A stretch of DNA of 64,000 nucleotides from positions 124,001 through 188,000 of the forward strand of contig JAFRUE010000007.1 of the NCBI GenBank assembly GCA_017441925.1, given 5' to 3'. The notes beneath the pieces were generated by a model. The model saw only the letters and a list, made by a program, of their open reading frames with translations, had not been told where the DNA came from and searched no databases. Position numbers and translations under genes: made by a program. Positions 1 through 7,948 of the stretch are shown piece by piece. The stretch is from Bacillota bacterium. Its GTDB lineage: Bacteria; Bacillota; Clostridia; Lachnospirales; Bianqueaceae. Position 1 is the first letter of the stretch. Each line of letters starts with the position of its first letter.

Positions 1-1
1 C

Positions 2-622
2 GGTACCGGTACGGAAGTTGTCCGATGCTATCTGGTTGACGGCTTCGATTACGTTTATGAGGGTTCCTGGCTTCTGGATAAACCGAACGGAGATGGTCGG
101 GAGACCTTTACAGTTCTGTCGGAGCGGGAAGACGGCCTGGATTCGATCGTGACAGAGGGCTCGTATGTGAACGGCCAGTATTACGGCAAACATACGACGA
201 CCTGGAAATTCCGTCAGGACGCGGCGCTTCGCAGGATCACGGAAGAGTGCAGTTTCGGCTACGGCCGGCCGCTTGGAAAACTCATCCGTCACGTTGTATA
301 TACGGATGGAACAAAATATGACCTTACGGCATATTACCGCGACGGACAGCCGGAAGGCACATGGAAAGTCGACTATGCGTCTGCATCCGGCGAGAAACAT
401 GGGTTCCGCTATGATGTGCAGGACGGCAGGATCGCCGAAGGCGCTTACCAGAGCCTGGTTGCGGATCATGGAGATAAGATCCGTGTCAGCATGAATGAGA
501 ACGGTTTCATCGCGAATTATGAGGTGCGGGATGAGGAGATCTATTGCCTGACTTATCCGGATCCCTTCTGTCTGACCTGGGAGAGTTATACTCCCGTCGG
601 TCTGTATCTGCTGATGAAATAA
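2..622 (+). CDS. MORN-repeat protein, 3' part only
   Basis: The reading frame is open from base 2 to the stop at 622, so the gene begins left of the window; about 206 residues are visible. The frame shows recurrent short motifs of the kind Y-E-G-S-W-x(4)-P-N-G-D-G and E-G-S-Y-V-N-G-Q-Y-Y-G-K, which fit MORN repeats (small beta-hairpin modules). In bacteria such repeats often sit in surface or toxin-antitoxin-type proteins, but none of that can be judged without the N-terminus. It ends just before a strong hairpin terminator and converges on pepV. A GTG at 149 is probably internal, because the MORN-like pattern continues upstream of it. Confidence 0.6.
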   Translation, partial: GTGTEVVRCYLVDGFDYVYEGSWLLDKPNGDGRETFTVLSEREDGLDSIVTEGSYVNGQYYGKHTTTWKFRQDAALRRITEECSFGYGRPLGKLIRHVVYTDGTKYDLTAYYRDGQPEGTWKVDYASASGEKHGFRYDVQDGRIAEGAYQSLVADHGDKIRVSMNENGFIANYEVRDEEIYCLTYPDPFCLTWESYTPVGLYLLMK

Positions 623-653
623 GCCGGTCTGTCCGGAATCCGCACAATAAAAA

Positions 654-700
654 GCGGCCATGCGTGAACCTTAACGGTTCATGCATGGCCGTGTTTTTTT
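654..700. terminator. Bidirectional intrinsic terminator
   Basis: A 15-16 bp stem (arms about 654-670 and 676-692, loop TTAAC) is followed by eight T on the plus strand. On the minus strand it is followed by TTTTTATT. It can end both the MORN gene from the left and pepV from the right. Confidence 0.85.
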
Positions 701-733
701 TGCCGATCAGTGCGGTAATTCGGCAGGACAGGC

Positions 734-2092
734 TCAGTTCTGCATCAGGTTCAGGATCGCCTGAGTATAGATCGCGGTCTGTTCCAGCAGTTCTTCGATA
801 TCCAGCTTCTCGTTCGCATCGTGAATGTGGTTGTCCGCGTCCGGGAATTCGCAGCCGAAGGCGATGATGCCGGGCAGGCTCTTGGCGTAGGTGCCGCCGC
901 CGATGACCATCGGTTTGATGCTGCTGTCGCCGGTGACTTCTACATAAGCGTTGTAGAGGCCGCGTACCAGCGGAGATTCCGGAGGATAGAACAGAGGCTC
1001 ATTGAGTCTGAGAATCTCGACGGTCCCCTTGTCGGAATTCAGATACGGAGCGGCAAGTTCTTTGATCTGTTCACAAGTATAGGTAACGGGGAAACGGATG
1101 TCGATCGTGCAGGTGATCACGCCGTTCTCCATCCTGACAATACCGTTGTTGAGGGTCAGATCTCCGTACTTGTCGGAGATCTTAAGGCCGAGACCGGCGC
1201 CGTCGCAGGCGAGGCCGATGCGGTCCAGATAGAAATCGACAAAATCGTCCTTGAATCCGGCTTCCTTCAGGGCGGAGAGAGTATAGGCGGCAGCATTGAC
1301 ACCAAGCAGCGGTGTGCTGGCGTGGGCTGCGGTACCGACCGCGTCGATTACGATCAGATTATCCTCTTCCGTTACAGAATAGGATGTCAGCGGAGTCCGG
1401 CTGAGCGCGTGCCTCAGTTTGTCCGGGCTGACAGATTCTGCTTCGAGCTTGGTCACGCAGTGATTGCAGACCGCGTTGGAGACAAAACCGCCTTCGATCG
1501 AGACGATTTTAGAAGAAGAGCAGCGGAGCACCATCGCGCACATGCCTTTCTCACCGTGGATTCCGGGAAAATTGCCGTCCGGCGTGAATCCGCTCGTCAG
1601 AGGTTCTTCTACCTCGTTATAATGCTTCATGCAGAGAGATCCGCTCTCTTCATTGCAGCCGAGGATCAGACGGATCCGCTTGTCAAGACTTACGCCCGAC
1701 TCACGCAGCAGCTTCATGGCGTAGAGCGCAGCGATAACGGCGCCCTTATCGTCACTGACACCGCGGCCGTAGACCCAGCCGTCTTTTTCCGTCAGGGTGA
1801 AAGGATCGGTCTCCCAGCCTTCGCCGGCGGGGACAATGTCCAGATGCGCCGCGATACCGATGATATCGCTGCCTGCGCCTGTCTCGATATATCCGCAGTA
1901 ATTATCCAGATTGACCGTGCGGAAACCCATCTCGCGGCCGATCTCGAGTGCTTCTGCCAGAGCGGCGGCAGGGCCTTCGCCGAAAGGCTTGCCTTCCAGC
2001 GCTTCGCCCTGGTGTGAATCGTGCTTGACGAGTCTTGCGAGTTTAGCCAGCATTTCGTCCTTCAGAGGACGGATCAGTTCCATTCGTTTCAT
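734..2092 (-). CDS. pepV: M20 family dipeptidase (PepV-like)
   Basis: A zinc-dependent cytoplasmic dipeptidase of the M20 family that would release amino acids from dipeptides. The 452 residues fit PepV/Sapep (about 450-470). Visible metal and catalytic elements are AAHLDIVPAG (His83, Asp85), GRGVSDDKG (Asp114/115), a NEESGS acidic pair near 148-149, and a late HIHDANE histidine segment. In-frame stops lie directly upstream of ATG 2092, so the start is fixed there or just inside. No Shine-Dalgarno sequence lies close to it; the AGGAGG (complement of 2129-2136) is about 37 nt away across a hairpin. It has its own promoter downstream of the glycoside hydrolase gene. Confidence 0.88.
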   Translation of the reverse strand: MKRMELIRPLKDEMLAKLARLVKHDSHQGEALEGKPFGEGPAAALAEALEIGREMGFRTVNLDNYCGYIETGAGSDIIGIAAHLDIVPAGEGWETDPFTLTEKDGWVYGRGVSDDKGAVIAALYAMKLLRESGVSLDKRIRLILGCNEESGSLCMKHYNEVEEPLTSGFTPDGNFPGIHGEKGMCAMVLRCSSSKIVSIEGGFVSNAVCNHCVTKLEAESVSPDKLRHALSRTPLTSYSVTEEDNLIVIDAVGTAAHASTPLLGVNAAAYTLSALKEAGFKDDFVDFYLDRIGLACDGAGLGLKISDKYGDLTLNNGIVRMENGVITCTIDIRFPVTYTCEQIKELAAPYLNSDKGTVEILRLNEPLFYPPESPLVRGLYNAYVEVTGDSSIKPMVIGGGTYAKSLPGIIAFGCEFPDADNHIHDANEKLDIEELLEQTAIYTQAILNLMQN

Positions 2093-2152
2093 GAATCATT
2101 ATCGCGCGGCCCGGATCCGGACAGCGCGCCTCCTTTCTGTGGTTGCCCGCTT

Positions 2153-2181
2153 ACAATACCAAGAAGTGAGCAAATTGTCAA
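2153..2181 (-). promoter_or_regulatory. SigA-type promoter of pepV
   Basis: Read on the minus strand: TTGACA (2176-2181), a 17-nt spacer, then TATTGT (2153-2158). Predicted transcription starts near 2146, so the leader before the pepV ATG is about 55 nt. It carries an AGGAGG close to its 5' end. Confidence 0.75.
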
Positions 2182-2194
2182 GAGCAATCGTATA

Positions 2195-5100
2195 TCAGGA
2201 CCGGTCCGAGATCTGTTCGGGCTTTGCTGCGGAACGCATACTGCCGTCGTTCTGAACGAACCAGCCGCTTGAGATCTGTGGAGATTTAAGGATACCGGCG
2301 GGTTTCAGCTGGTATTCATAGGTCCACAGGTCGCCGGAACTGCGCCAGGAATTCGGACTCTGGTAGAAATACATGCCCAGCGTGTGATGCAGCTGTGCGA
2401 ATCCGTTGTAGCGCGTTCCATACAGGCGGAAGGTGACATGATGTACACCGTCCGCAAGATCCGGGAGCTGGATCATATACGGAGAAAACGCGATATTGCC
2501 GGCGTCCTTGCCGTCAACGAACACCTTCACCAGACCGCCGCGCCAGTGCGGTACCCGCAGATACAGGCCGCCTTGCGTACGGACTGTGGTATGATAATCG
2601 ATATTGCCGGTGTAGAAGGGCAGTCCCTGGGATGTGATGTCGCCGAAACCGAGCCGGCGGACCTTGCGGATCAGCGTTTTGACGGTGCCGTTTACCTGCA
2701 CGCCGAAATCGCCCAGCAGATAGAACGCTTCGAGATTGGTACGGTGGCCGAAAGGCATCCGGATCTCCAGAATATTCGTACCGCGGACAAGTCCGGGCAG
2801 TTTTACCGTATGGATGTCGCGGTCTACGAACCAGCCGTCCGCTTCAGAAGGTACAGCCTGGCCGTTCAGCGTGATCACGGCGTTCTTTTCATCCTCCAGA
2901 GCGAGTTTCGCACCGGAGACGGCGATGCGGGACGGGATCCGGAAACGCAGACACAGCGTATGGTTTGCAGGTTCGTCCTTGATCATATACGGTTGACAGA
3001 CTTCCTTGCGCCGGACCGGGATATCCAGTATGCGGCGGACGGTATTGTCGATCCGGAGGATCTCTTCCTGCGGGCGGTAATCTCCGCCGTCGAAGGAGTA
3101 TTCTGCCATATCAAGCAGCAGCATATTGGGCTCGGAAAGTGTTACGGGAACTGTCCCGAACAGGCTGTCCCAAGGCTCCATCGCTGTGCTGTTCTCCGCA
3201 AAGGAAGGCAGTCCGAGAACAGGTGCAGCCGTTTCGGCAGCACTGTCGGCATTCCGGACAGCCGCAGGCTCTGCGGGGATCAGTTTCAGCAGCAGACTGT
3301 CATGAATATGCCACTGTACGGACAGTTTCGTACTGTTGCCGTCAATCGCCGCGCTGACGGGGGATGTGAGACCGGTCATCGTATCATAGAGCATGACCTT
3401 ATAGGCACCGCGGACCGTCAGATGAAGGACGCCGTTCGGGTCGTCGTCCGGGCACTCCGGATTCTTGCCGTTCGCAATGAAGAGCCAGCGGATATCCCCG
3501 TCCTGACGCATCTGGTACAGCGTCATATCATCGCGGCTGCCGTCCGCTTTGCGGATATCGACCTCACGGACCGGTTCAAGAGCGGCAAGAAGAGCCGCGG
3601 GATCCTGTCCGATCACGATGGACTCCGCTGCCAGCGCAGCCGGAGCATCGCTGCGGACCGCGTCGACGTATTCAGGAGCAGGGCCTGCGAAGATCAGTTT
3701 GCCGCCGGCCTTGCGGAATGCGGCAAGACGTTCCACCGTCGTTTTGCGCAGGGTACGGCATCCGGTGACGACTACAGCGTCATATTCCATGCAGCCGACA
3801 CGCAGCGGACTGGATGCTTCGGGGCAAAGCTCCGGAAGGCGGGCTTCGTTGATATAGTCAAAGTCGATCTTGCCGAAAAGCAGCGTTTCGCAGGTGCGCT
3901 GGAAACTGTCTTCCAGTTGATTCCGCATGGCAGCCGTCTGTTCGGAAGGTCCCCAGGACAGCCAGTAACTCTCGATCGGATGGATCACCGCTGCACGCGA
4001 GATGGCTTTGCCGCGGGTGAGAGCGGTATTAAGCCGTGCAAAATGATCCGCGACCTGGCTGTATTCCCGCCACCACGGCGACTGATAGAAGATCGAAGCA
4101 GGATAGTCACGCTTGGCCTCGCCTTTCATCGACATCCAGGCAAGATGCGGTACACGGACCGTAACGCCGAGGACGGCTTGCCAGTCGCCCTGCAGCTTAT
4201 ATACGCGGAAATCCGCGTCCCAGCCGGTCACACCGTACAGCTCGGACAGCATGCCTGGCTTGCCGGTCTGACGGACCATGGACTGCGTCTGTTTTGCCGT
4301 TGTGTATTCATGACGGTCGCAGAGCATATCGATGCCGGGGATTCCGAATTCGGGATAGGCACGCATCGCGTCGCCGACCATACGGGTCTGGTCCAGCAGG
4401 GACGGTTCACCCATCAGATGCCCGGTCAGCGCGATGCCGTGCTGCGAGCACCAGCTGCCGATCTGACGGACATAAGAGGAGACGAAAAGATCTGCAAGGA
4501 GATCGTGATAGTGATATCTTGCCGGAGAAACCTGTCCGTCCGGAAGCTCCCAGATCAGCTCCGGCAGGACGTCGAGCAGATCCTGGCCAAAGCGCTCCTG
4601 ATAGAGAGCGGGCAGTCTGCGCGTCCACGGCAGGACGACGTCCTTTTTCTCTTTGGCAAAAGCAAGGGTCCCTTTGGGCGAGAACTGCGGTTCATCCGTG
4701 AAGATCGCCGGAATCGTTTTATCAAATTCTTCACTGAATTCCTCGAGGTACTTTTCATGTGTGATCTCGATGAAACGGCGGATCGCGTCCGGATTCAGCG
4801 TATCGACATAAGGCTGATTATTGAACCAGGGATCGGCTGTGGAGAATTCCATGTACGCATACCATTTGGCGCCGGCGGCTGTATCGTCTTCCGCGATCCT
4901 GCGAGTCGAAGCAAGCGTGCCGTCCTCATTCAGACAGATGTCGTAGACGGCAAGGAGCTCACCGTTATCCTGGCGGACGCTGCGCTGCCCACGGCCGGGT
5001 TCGGGGCGTTTTGCACGGTGCGGCCGGTCAGGCGTATAAGGGAACGGAGTGAAAAGCAGCGTCTTGCGCGCGTTCTCGGGATTTCCGACCGTGACTTTGC

Positions 5101-5413
5101 CGCCTGCCGATCCGGAGGGCCAGCGGTCCTCGTCATACAGCCACGCGAGCATCCCGGACGCGCGGGCTTTCTCCACGCAGAGACGGATAAAGTGCATGTA
5201 TTCCCTGGTCAGATATGGTGTATCCATGCCTGTACGGACGTGCATATGGAAGCCGCCCATCCCCATCTGCTGCATGATGTCGATCTGTTCCGACAGTTTC
5301 CCGTCGTCAAGTTTCGTATTCCATGCCCAGAAGGGTGTATCTCTGTATTCACTGGTCGGATTTTCAAAAAGCTCATCTGGCAGAGCCGCGGATGTATTCT
5401 GATGATATAACAT
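2195..5413 (-). CDS. Large GH106-like glycoside hydrolase
   Basis: 1072 residues with the hallmarks of the GH106 (alpha-L-rhamnosidase-like) clostridial group: FWAWN near residue 29, MGMGGFHMHVRTGMDT, then WLYDEDRWPSGSAGG at about 100-115. Acidic segments FTDEPQF and LSELYGVTGW look like clan-A barrel catalytic strands. A flavodoxin/amidotransferase-like segment (AVVVTGCRTL) follows near 545, and a beta-sandwich carbohydrate-binding region occupies the C-terminal third. There is no signal peptide, so it should act inside the cell on imported oligosaccharides. The start has a good AAGGAGA. No sugar transporter or regulator is adjacent. The substrate cannot be named from sequence; the fold assignment is firmer than the activity. 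Confidence 0.7.
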   Translation of the reverse strand: MLYHQNTSAALPDELFENPTSEYRDTPFWAWNTKLDDGKLSEQIDIMQQMGMGGFHMHVRTGMDTPYLTREYMHFIRLCVEKARASGMLAWLYDEDRWPSGSAGGKVTVGNPENARKTLLFTPFPYTPDRPHRAKRPEPGRGQRSVRQDNGELLAVYDICLNEDGTLASTRRIAEDDTAAGAKWYAYMEFSTADPWFNNQPYVDTLNPDAIRRFIEITHEKYLEEFSEEFDKTIPAIFTDEPQFSPKGTLAFAKEKKDVVLPWTRRLPALYQERFGQDLLDVLPELIWELPDGQVSPARYHYHDLLADLFVSSYVRQIGSWCSQHGIALTGHLMGEPSLLDQTRMVGDAMRAYPEFGIPGIDMLCDRHEYTTAKQTQSMVRQTGKPGMLSELYGVTGWDADFRVYKLQGDWQAVLGVTVRVPHLAWMSMKGEAKRDYPASIFYQSPWWREYSQVADHFARLNTALTRGKAISRAAVIHPIESYWLSWGPSEQTAAMRNQLEDSFQRTCETLLFGKIDFDYINEARLPELCPEASSPLRVGCMEYDAVVVTGCRTLRKTTVERLAAFRKAGGKLIFAGPAPEYVDAVRSDAPAALAAESIVIGQDPAALLAALEPVREVDIRKADGSRDDMTLYQMRQDGDIRWLFIANGKNPECPDDDPNGVLHLTVRGAYKVMLYDTMTGLTSPVSAAIDGNSTKLSVQWHIHDSLLLKLIPAEPAAVRNADSAAETAAPVLGLPSFAENSTAMEPWDSLFGTVPVTLSEPNMLLLDMAEYSFDGGDYRPQEEILRIDNTVRRILDIPVRRKEVCQPYMIKDEPANHTLCLRFRIPSRIAVSGAKLALEDEKNAVITLNGQAVPSEADGWFVDRDIHTVKLPGLVRGTNILEIRMPFGHRTNLEAFYLLGDFGVQVNGTVKTLIRKVRRLGFGDITSQGLPFYTGNIDYHTTVRTQGGLYLRVPHWRGGLVKVFVDGKDAGNIAFSPYMIQLPDLADGVHHVTFRLYGTRYNGFAQLHHTLGMYFYQSPNSWRSSGDLWTYEYQLKPAGILKSPQISSGWFVQNDGSMRSAAKPEQISDRS

Positions 5414-5493
5414 GATTTTCTCCTTTCGTCCGGTCCTTACGTTCAGTCAGATTCATCATAACACGAGGCCGGGCAAAATGCAATGATTGCCAC

Positions 5494-5521
5494 TTGACAG
5501 AATCTGTTAAAGGGATTAAAC
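5494..5521 (+). promoter_or_regulatory. Possible promoter of pgsA
   Basis: A perfect TTGACA at 5494-5499 is followed 16 nt later by TTAAAC (5516-5521), a poor -10. It is the only candidate between the divergent glycoside hydrolase and pgsA. Confidence 0.4.
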
Positions 5522-5590
5522 TGTTTTTCGGTGTTATCTGATCCGGGCAGTGATCAGTTCAATAGATTTTATCGGGAGGGTATGACGTTT

Positions 5591-6178
5591 ATGAGCGGCA
5601 AAAGGAAAATCGACTGGAAGAGAGAGGTCTTTACGATCCCGAATATCCTTTCTCTGTTCCGTCTTCTGCTGATTCCGCTTCTTGTATGGCTCTATGTGGG
5701 CCGCAAGGCGTACGTGCTCTCGTTTATTGTTGTGCTTGTATCAGCGCTTACGGATACTTTTGACGGAATGATCGCCCGTAAGTTCAACATGATCAGCGAT
5801 ATCGGCAAGATGCTCGATCCGATCGCAGATAAGGCCACACAGGCAGCCGTTCTGCTGTGTCTGTCGTCCCGCTATAAGATCATGCTGTATCTGGCGATCC
5901 TCCTGATCGTTAAAGAAGTGCTGGACGGCATCCTTTTCCTGAATCTCAATATCCGTACAAAGCAGGTCCACGGAGCGGAGATGCACGGGAAGGTCGCGAC
6001 ATGGGCACTGTATTTCACGATGCTGCTGCATCTGTTATGGATCGAGATACCGCCGGCCGTAACCTATACACTTGCCGCGATCTGCGCGTTCCTGGTCGTG
6101 CTTTCGCTCGTGCTATATGCCATCAGTGGACTGCGTCAGCTCAGCAGCCAGAAGAAACAAGAGGGATCTCATGGATAA
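5591..6178 (+). CDS. pgsA: CDP-diacylglycerol--glycerol-3-phosphate 3-phosphatidyltransferase
   Basis: Integral membrane enzyme that commits CDP-diacylglycerol to phosphatidylglycerol synthesis. The 195-residue protein begins with the characteristic IPNILSLFRLLLIPLLV helix. It carries the CDP-alcohol phosphotransferase signature as DTFDGMIARKFNMISDIGKMLDPIADK (residues about 55-80; D-G-x-A-R and G-x-x-x-D-P-x-x-D can be recognised). Several hydrophobic helices follow. ATG 5591 lies 10 nt after GGGAGGG; an in-frame ATG at 5582 is too close to that site. The C-terminus overlaps the next start by 8 nt, suggesting coupled translation with the ferredoxin-like protein. Confidence 0.88.
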   Translation: MSGKRKIDWKREVFTIPNILSLFRLLLIPLLVWLYVGRKAYVLSFIVVLVSALTDTFDGMIARKFNMISDIGKMLDPIADKATQAAVLLCLSSRYKIMLYLAILLIVKEVLDGILFLNLNIRTKQVHGAEMHGKVATWALYFTMLLHLLWIEIPPAVTYTLAAICAFLVVLSLVLYAISGLRQLSSQKKQEGSHG

Positions 6179-7316
6179 CCGTGTCGTGATCACCGAGTGC
6201 AGGAGTTATGAAGCTCCGGCTATAGCGGAAGCATTTGACAGGCTTCTTGACCCGATCGGCGGACTCGACTGGGTAAAACCAGGCATGAAGGTCGCTGTGA
6301 AGGTCAATTTTGTTCTGGCAAAATCGCCGGACAAGGCAGCGACCACACATCCCGCGCTGGTCAAGGAGCTATGCAGCCGGCTGATCGCAAGAGGCGCTGA
6401 GGTCACGGTAGGGGACAGTCCCGGCGGACCGTATAACAGAGCCGCGCTTGAGGCGGTCTATCTGGCGACAGGAATGCGGGCCGTTCTTGAGACCGGTGCG
6501 AAGCTGAACGAAGACTTCACCGATCAGGAGGTCATTCCGCCTGATGCGGAGACGATCCACAGTTTCCGCGGGGTCAGTTTCCTGGAGCAGGCCGACGCGA
6601 TCATAGATTTCTGCAAGCTGAAGACGCACGCGCTGATGGGTTATACCGGCGCCTGCAAGAATATGTTCGGCGGGATCGCAGGTCTATATAAGGCAGAGTG
6701 CCACTACCGGTTCCCGACGCATACGCAGTTCGCGTCCATGCTGGTGGATATCTGCGAATACTATAAGCCCGTGCTGTCGATCTGCGACGGAGTGCTGGCG
6801 ATGGAAGGCAACGGACCGTCTTTCGGTGATCCGCGGCATATGGGCGTACTGGCGGCGTCATTGAATCCGCATGCGCTTGATCTGCTGTGCTGTGATCTGA
6901 TCGGGCTGCGTCCGGAACAGGTGCCGACGCTTACCGAGGCAAAGAGGAGAGGACTGTGTCCGGATAATGTCAGCGGACTGCAGATCTACGGGGATCCGGA
7001 GCCTTTCAGGGTCAGCGATTTCAAACTGCAGCCGCTTGGAGACATCCAGTTCGTCAAGAACCATAACGGCGTCGTCTATTCTTTTATTAAGCACTTTGTG
7101 ATGACGAGGCCGGTCGCGGGGGCAAATTGTGTAGGCTGCGGTAAATGCGCGTCCGTATGCCCGGAAAAAGCGATCGTGATCCGGAAGAAACGTCCCGTGA
7201 TCGACCGCAGAAGCTGCGTCAGCTGTTTCTGCTGCGTGGAATTCTGTCCCAAGGGAACGATGAAACCGTACGAACCTTTCCCCCTTCGTCTCCTGCATAA
7301 AGCCAGGAAAAACTGA
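6171..7316 (+). CDS. DUF362 protein with a C-terminal two-cluster ferredoxin domain
   Basis: 381 residues. The N-terminal ~300 residues belong to the DUF362 family (VKPGMKVAVKVNFV, GDSPGGP, KLKTHALMGYTGACKNMFG). The C-terminus holds two 4Fe-4S motifs: CVGCGKCASVCP and CVSCFCCVEFCP. DUF362/ferredoxin fusions are common in anaerobes and are thought to be redox proteins of unknown partner; no substrate is known to me. The start is the ATG at 6171 behind AGAGGG, overlapping the pgsA stop. Another in-frame ATG far upstream would run inside pgsA and is unlikely. A terminator follows at once. Confidence 0.8.
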   Translation: MDNRVVITECRSYEAPAIAEAFDRLLDPIGGLDWVKPGMKVAVKVNFVLAKSPDKAATTHPALVKELCSRLIARGAEVTVGDSPGGPYNRAALEAVYLATGMRAVLETGAKLNEDFTDQEVIPPDAETIHSFRGVSFLEQADAIIDFCKLKTHALMGYTGACKNMFGGIAGLYKAECHYRFPTHTQFASMLVDICEYYKPVLSICDGVLAMEGNGPSFGDPRHMGVLAASLNPHALDLLCCDLIGLRPEQVPTLTEAKRRGLCPDNVSGLQIYGDPEPFRVSDFKLQPLGDIQFVKNHNGVVYSFIKHFVMTRPVAGANCVGCGKCASVCPEKAIVIRKKRPVIDRRSCVSCFCCVEFCPKGTMKPYEPFPLRLLHKARKN

Positions 7317-7330
7317 AAACAGAAATTCGG

Positions 7331-7355
7331 AACCGGGTCTTGACACCCGGTTTTT
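7331..7355 (+). terminator. Terminator that contains the -35 of the next promoter
   Basis: AACCGGGT (7331-7338) pairs with ACCCGGTT (7345-7352), followed by TTT. The loop and right arm hold TTGACA (7340-7345), the -35 of the marR promoter. Confidence 0.75.
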
Positions 7356-7367
7356 CTGTGATATAAT
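7340..7367 (+). promoter_or_regulatory. Promoter of the marR gene with a possible operator
   Basis: TTGACA 7340-7345, 16-nt spacer, TATAAT 7362-7367. Directly after the -10 lies an inverted repeat AGTCC-N7-GGACT (7368-7384), which covers the expected start site. It is a natural place for autoregulation by the MarR protein encoded next. Confidence 0.8.
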
Positions 7368-7404
7368 AGTCCCATAACCGGACTAACTGAAAGGGGAACT
7401 GAAA

Positions 7405-7842
7405 TTGGACGATATCCAGAGATTCGTTTCACGATTCTGCGACCTGCAGCATGAGATCAGTATGGCTTATGAAGAATTCGCGAAGCAGACCGGATATTCT
7501 TACACCAGTATTCAGATCATGCACCTGATCTATAATAATCCGGGATGCACTCAGAAGATGCTGAATGAGAAGACGCTTTTTCCCAAACAGACGATCAACG
7601 CGGTCATCACGAATCTGTACAATAACGGAGTCGTGGTGCTGAGAGAGGATCCGGAGGACCGCCGCATCAAGGACATCTATTACAGCGAGCTGGGAGCAAG
7701 GACCGCAGACAGCATTTTCGCGAGAGCGCAGGCGATCGTGAGCCGCGCAATGGCAGGCCTCGGGACGGAGGAGAGATTTGCCCTGATCGAGGCGATGGAG
7801 AAGTTCTCCAATCTCATGAAAGACGAAATACAGGATGAATAA
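7405..7842 (+). CDS. MarR family transcriptional regulator
   Basis: A 145-residue winged-helix repressor-type protein. The helix-turn-helix and wing region runs from about residue 45 to 95: PGCTQKMLNEKTLFPKQTIN, then a wing ending REDPEDRRIKDIYYSELG. The D-x-R-x-x-x-I/V signature typical of MarR wings is present. The start is TTG 7405, 7 nt after AAAGGGGAA; no ATG fits. The gene sits between an inverted-repeat-bearing promoter and lon. The ligand and target set are unknown; autoregulation and control of lon are inferences from a shared TTAGTCCCA-like motif. Confidence 0.88.
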   Translation: MDDIQRFVSRFCDLQHEISMAYEEFAKQTGYSYTSIQIMHLIYNNPGCTQKMLNEKTLFPKQTINAVITNLYNNGVVVLREDPEDRRIKDIYYSELGARTADSIFARAQAIVSRAMAGLGTEERFALIEAMEKFSNLMKDEIQDE

Positions 7843-7870
7843 TACGATCCTCTTCTGAACGCGGGAGAGG

Positions 7871-7908
7871 ATATCTTCAGACCGATTAGTCCCAAAATGA
7901 GAAGATAT
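7871..7908 (+). promoter_or_regulatory. Inverted repeat upstream of lon
   Basis: ATATCTTC (7871-7878) and GAAGATAT (7901-7908) form a perfect 8-bp dyad. Its spacer contains TTAGTCCCA (7886-7894), related to the half-sites at the marR promoter. A second overlapping dyad is ATCCTCT/AGAGGAT (7847-7853/7866-7872). There is no T-tract, so these are not terminators. Confidence 0.4.
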
Positions 7909-7948
7909 GAAAAAGGGATAAAATGACATATAGAGAGGAGAAAAGAAA

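Noticed and set aside
2384-5410. Long plus-strand frame (~1008 codons) opposite the glycoside hydrolase
   Set aside because: Antisense shadow caused by codon bias; no ribosome binding site and no recognisable protein pattern.
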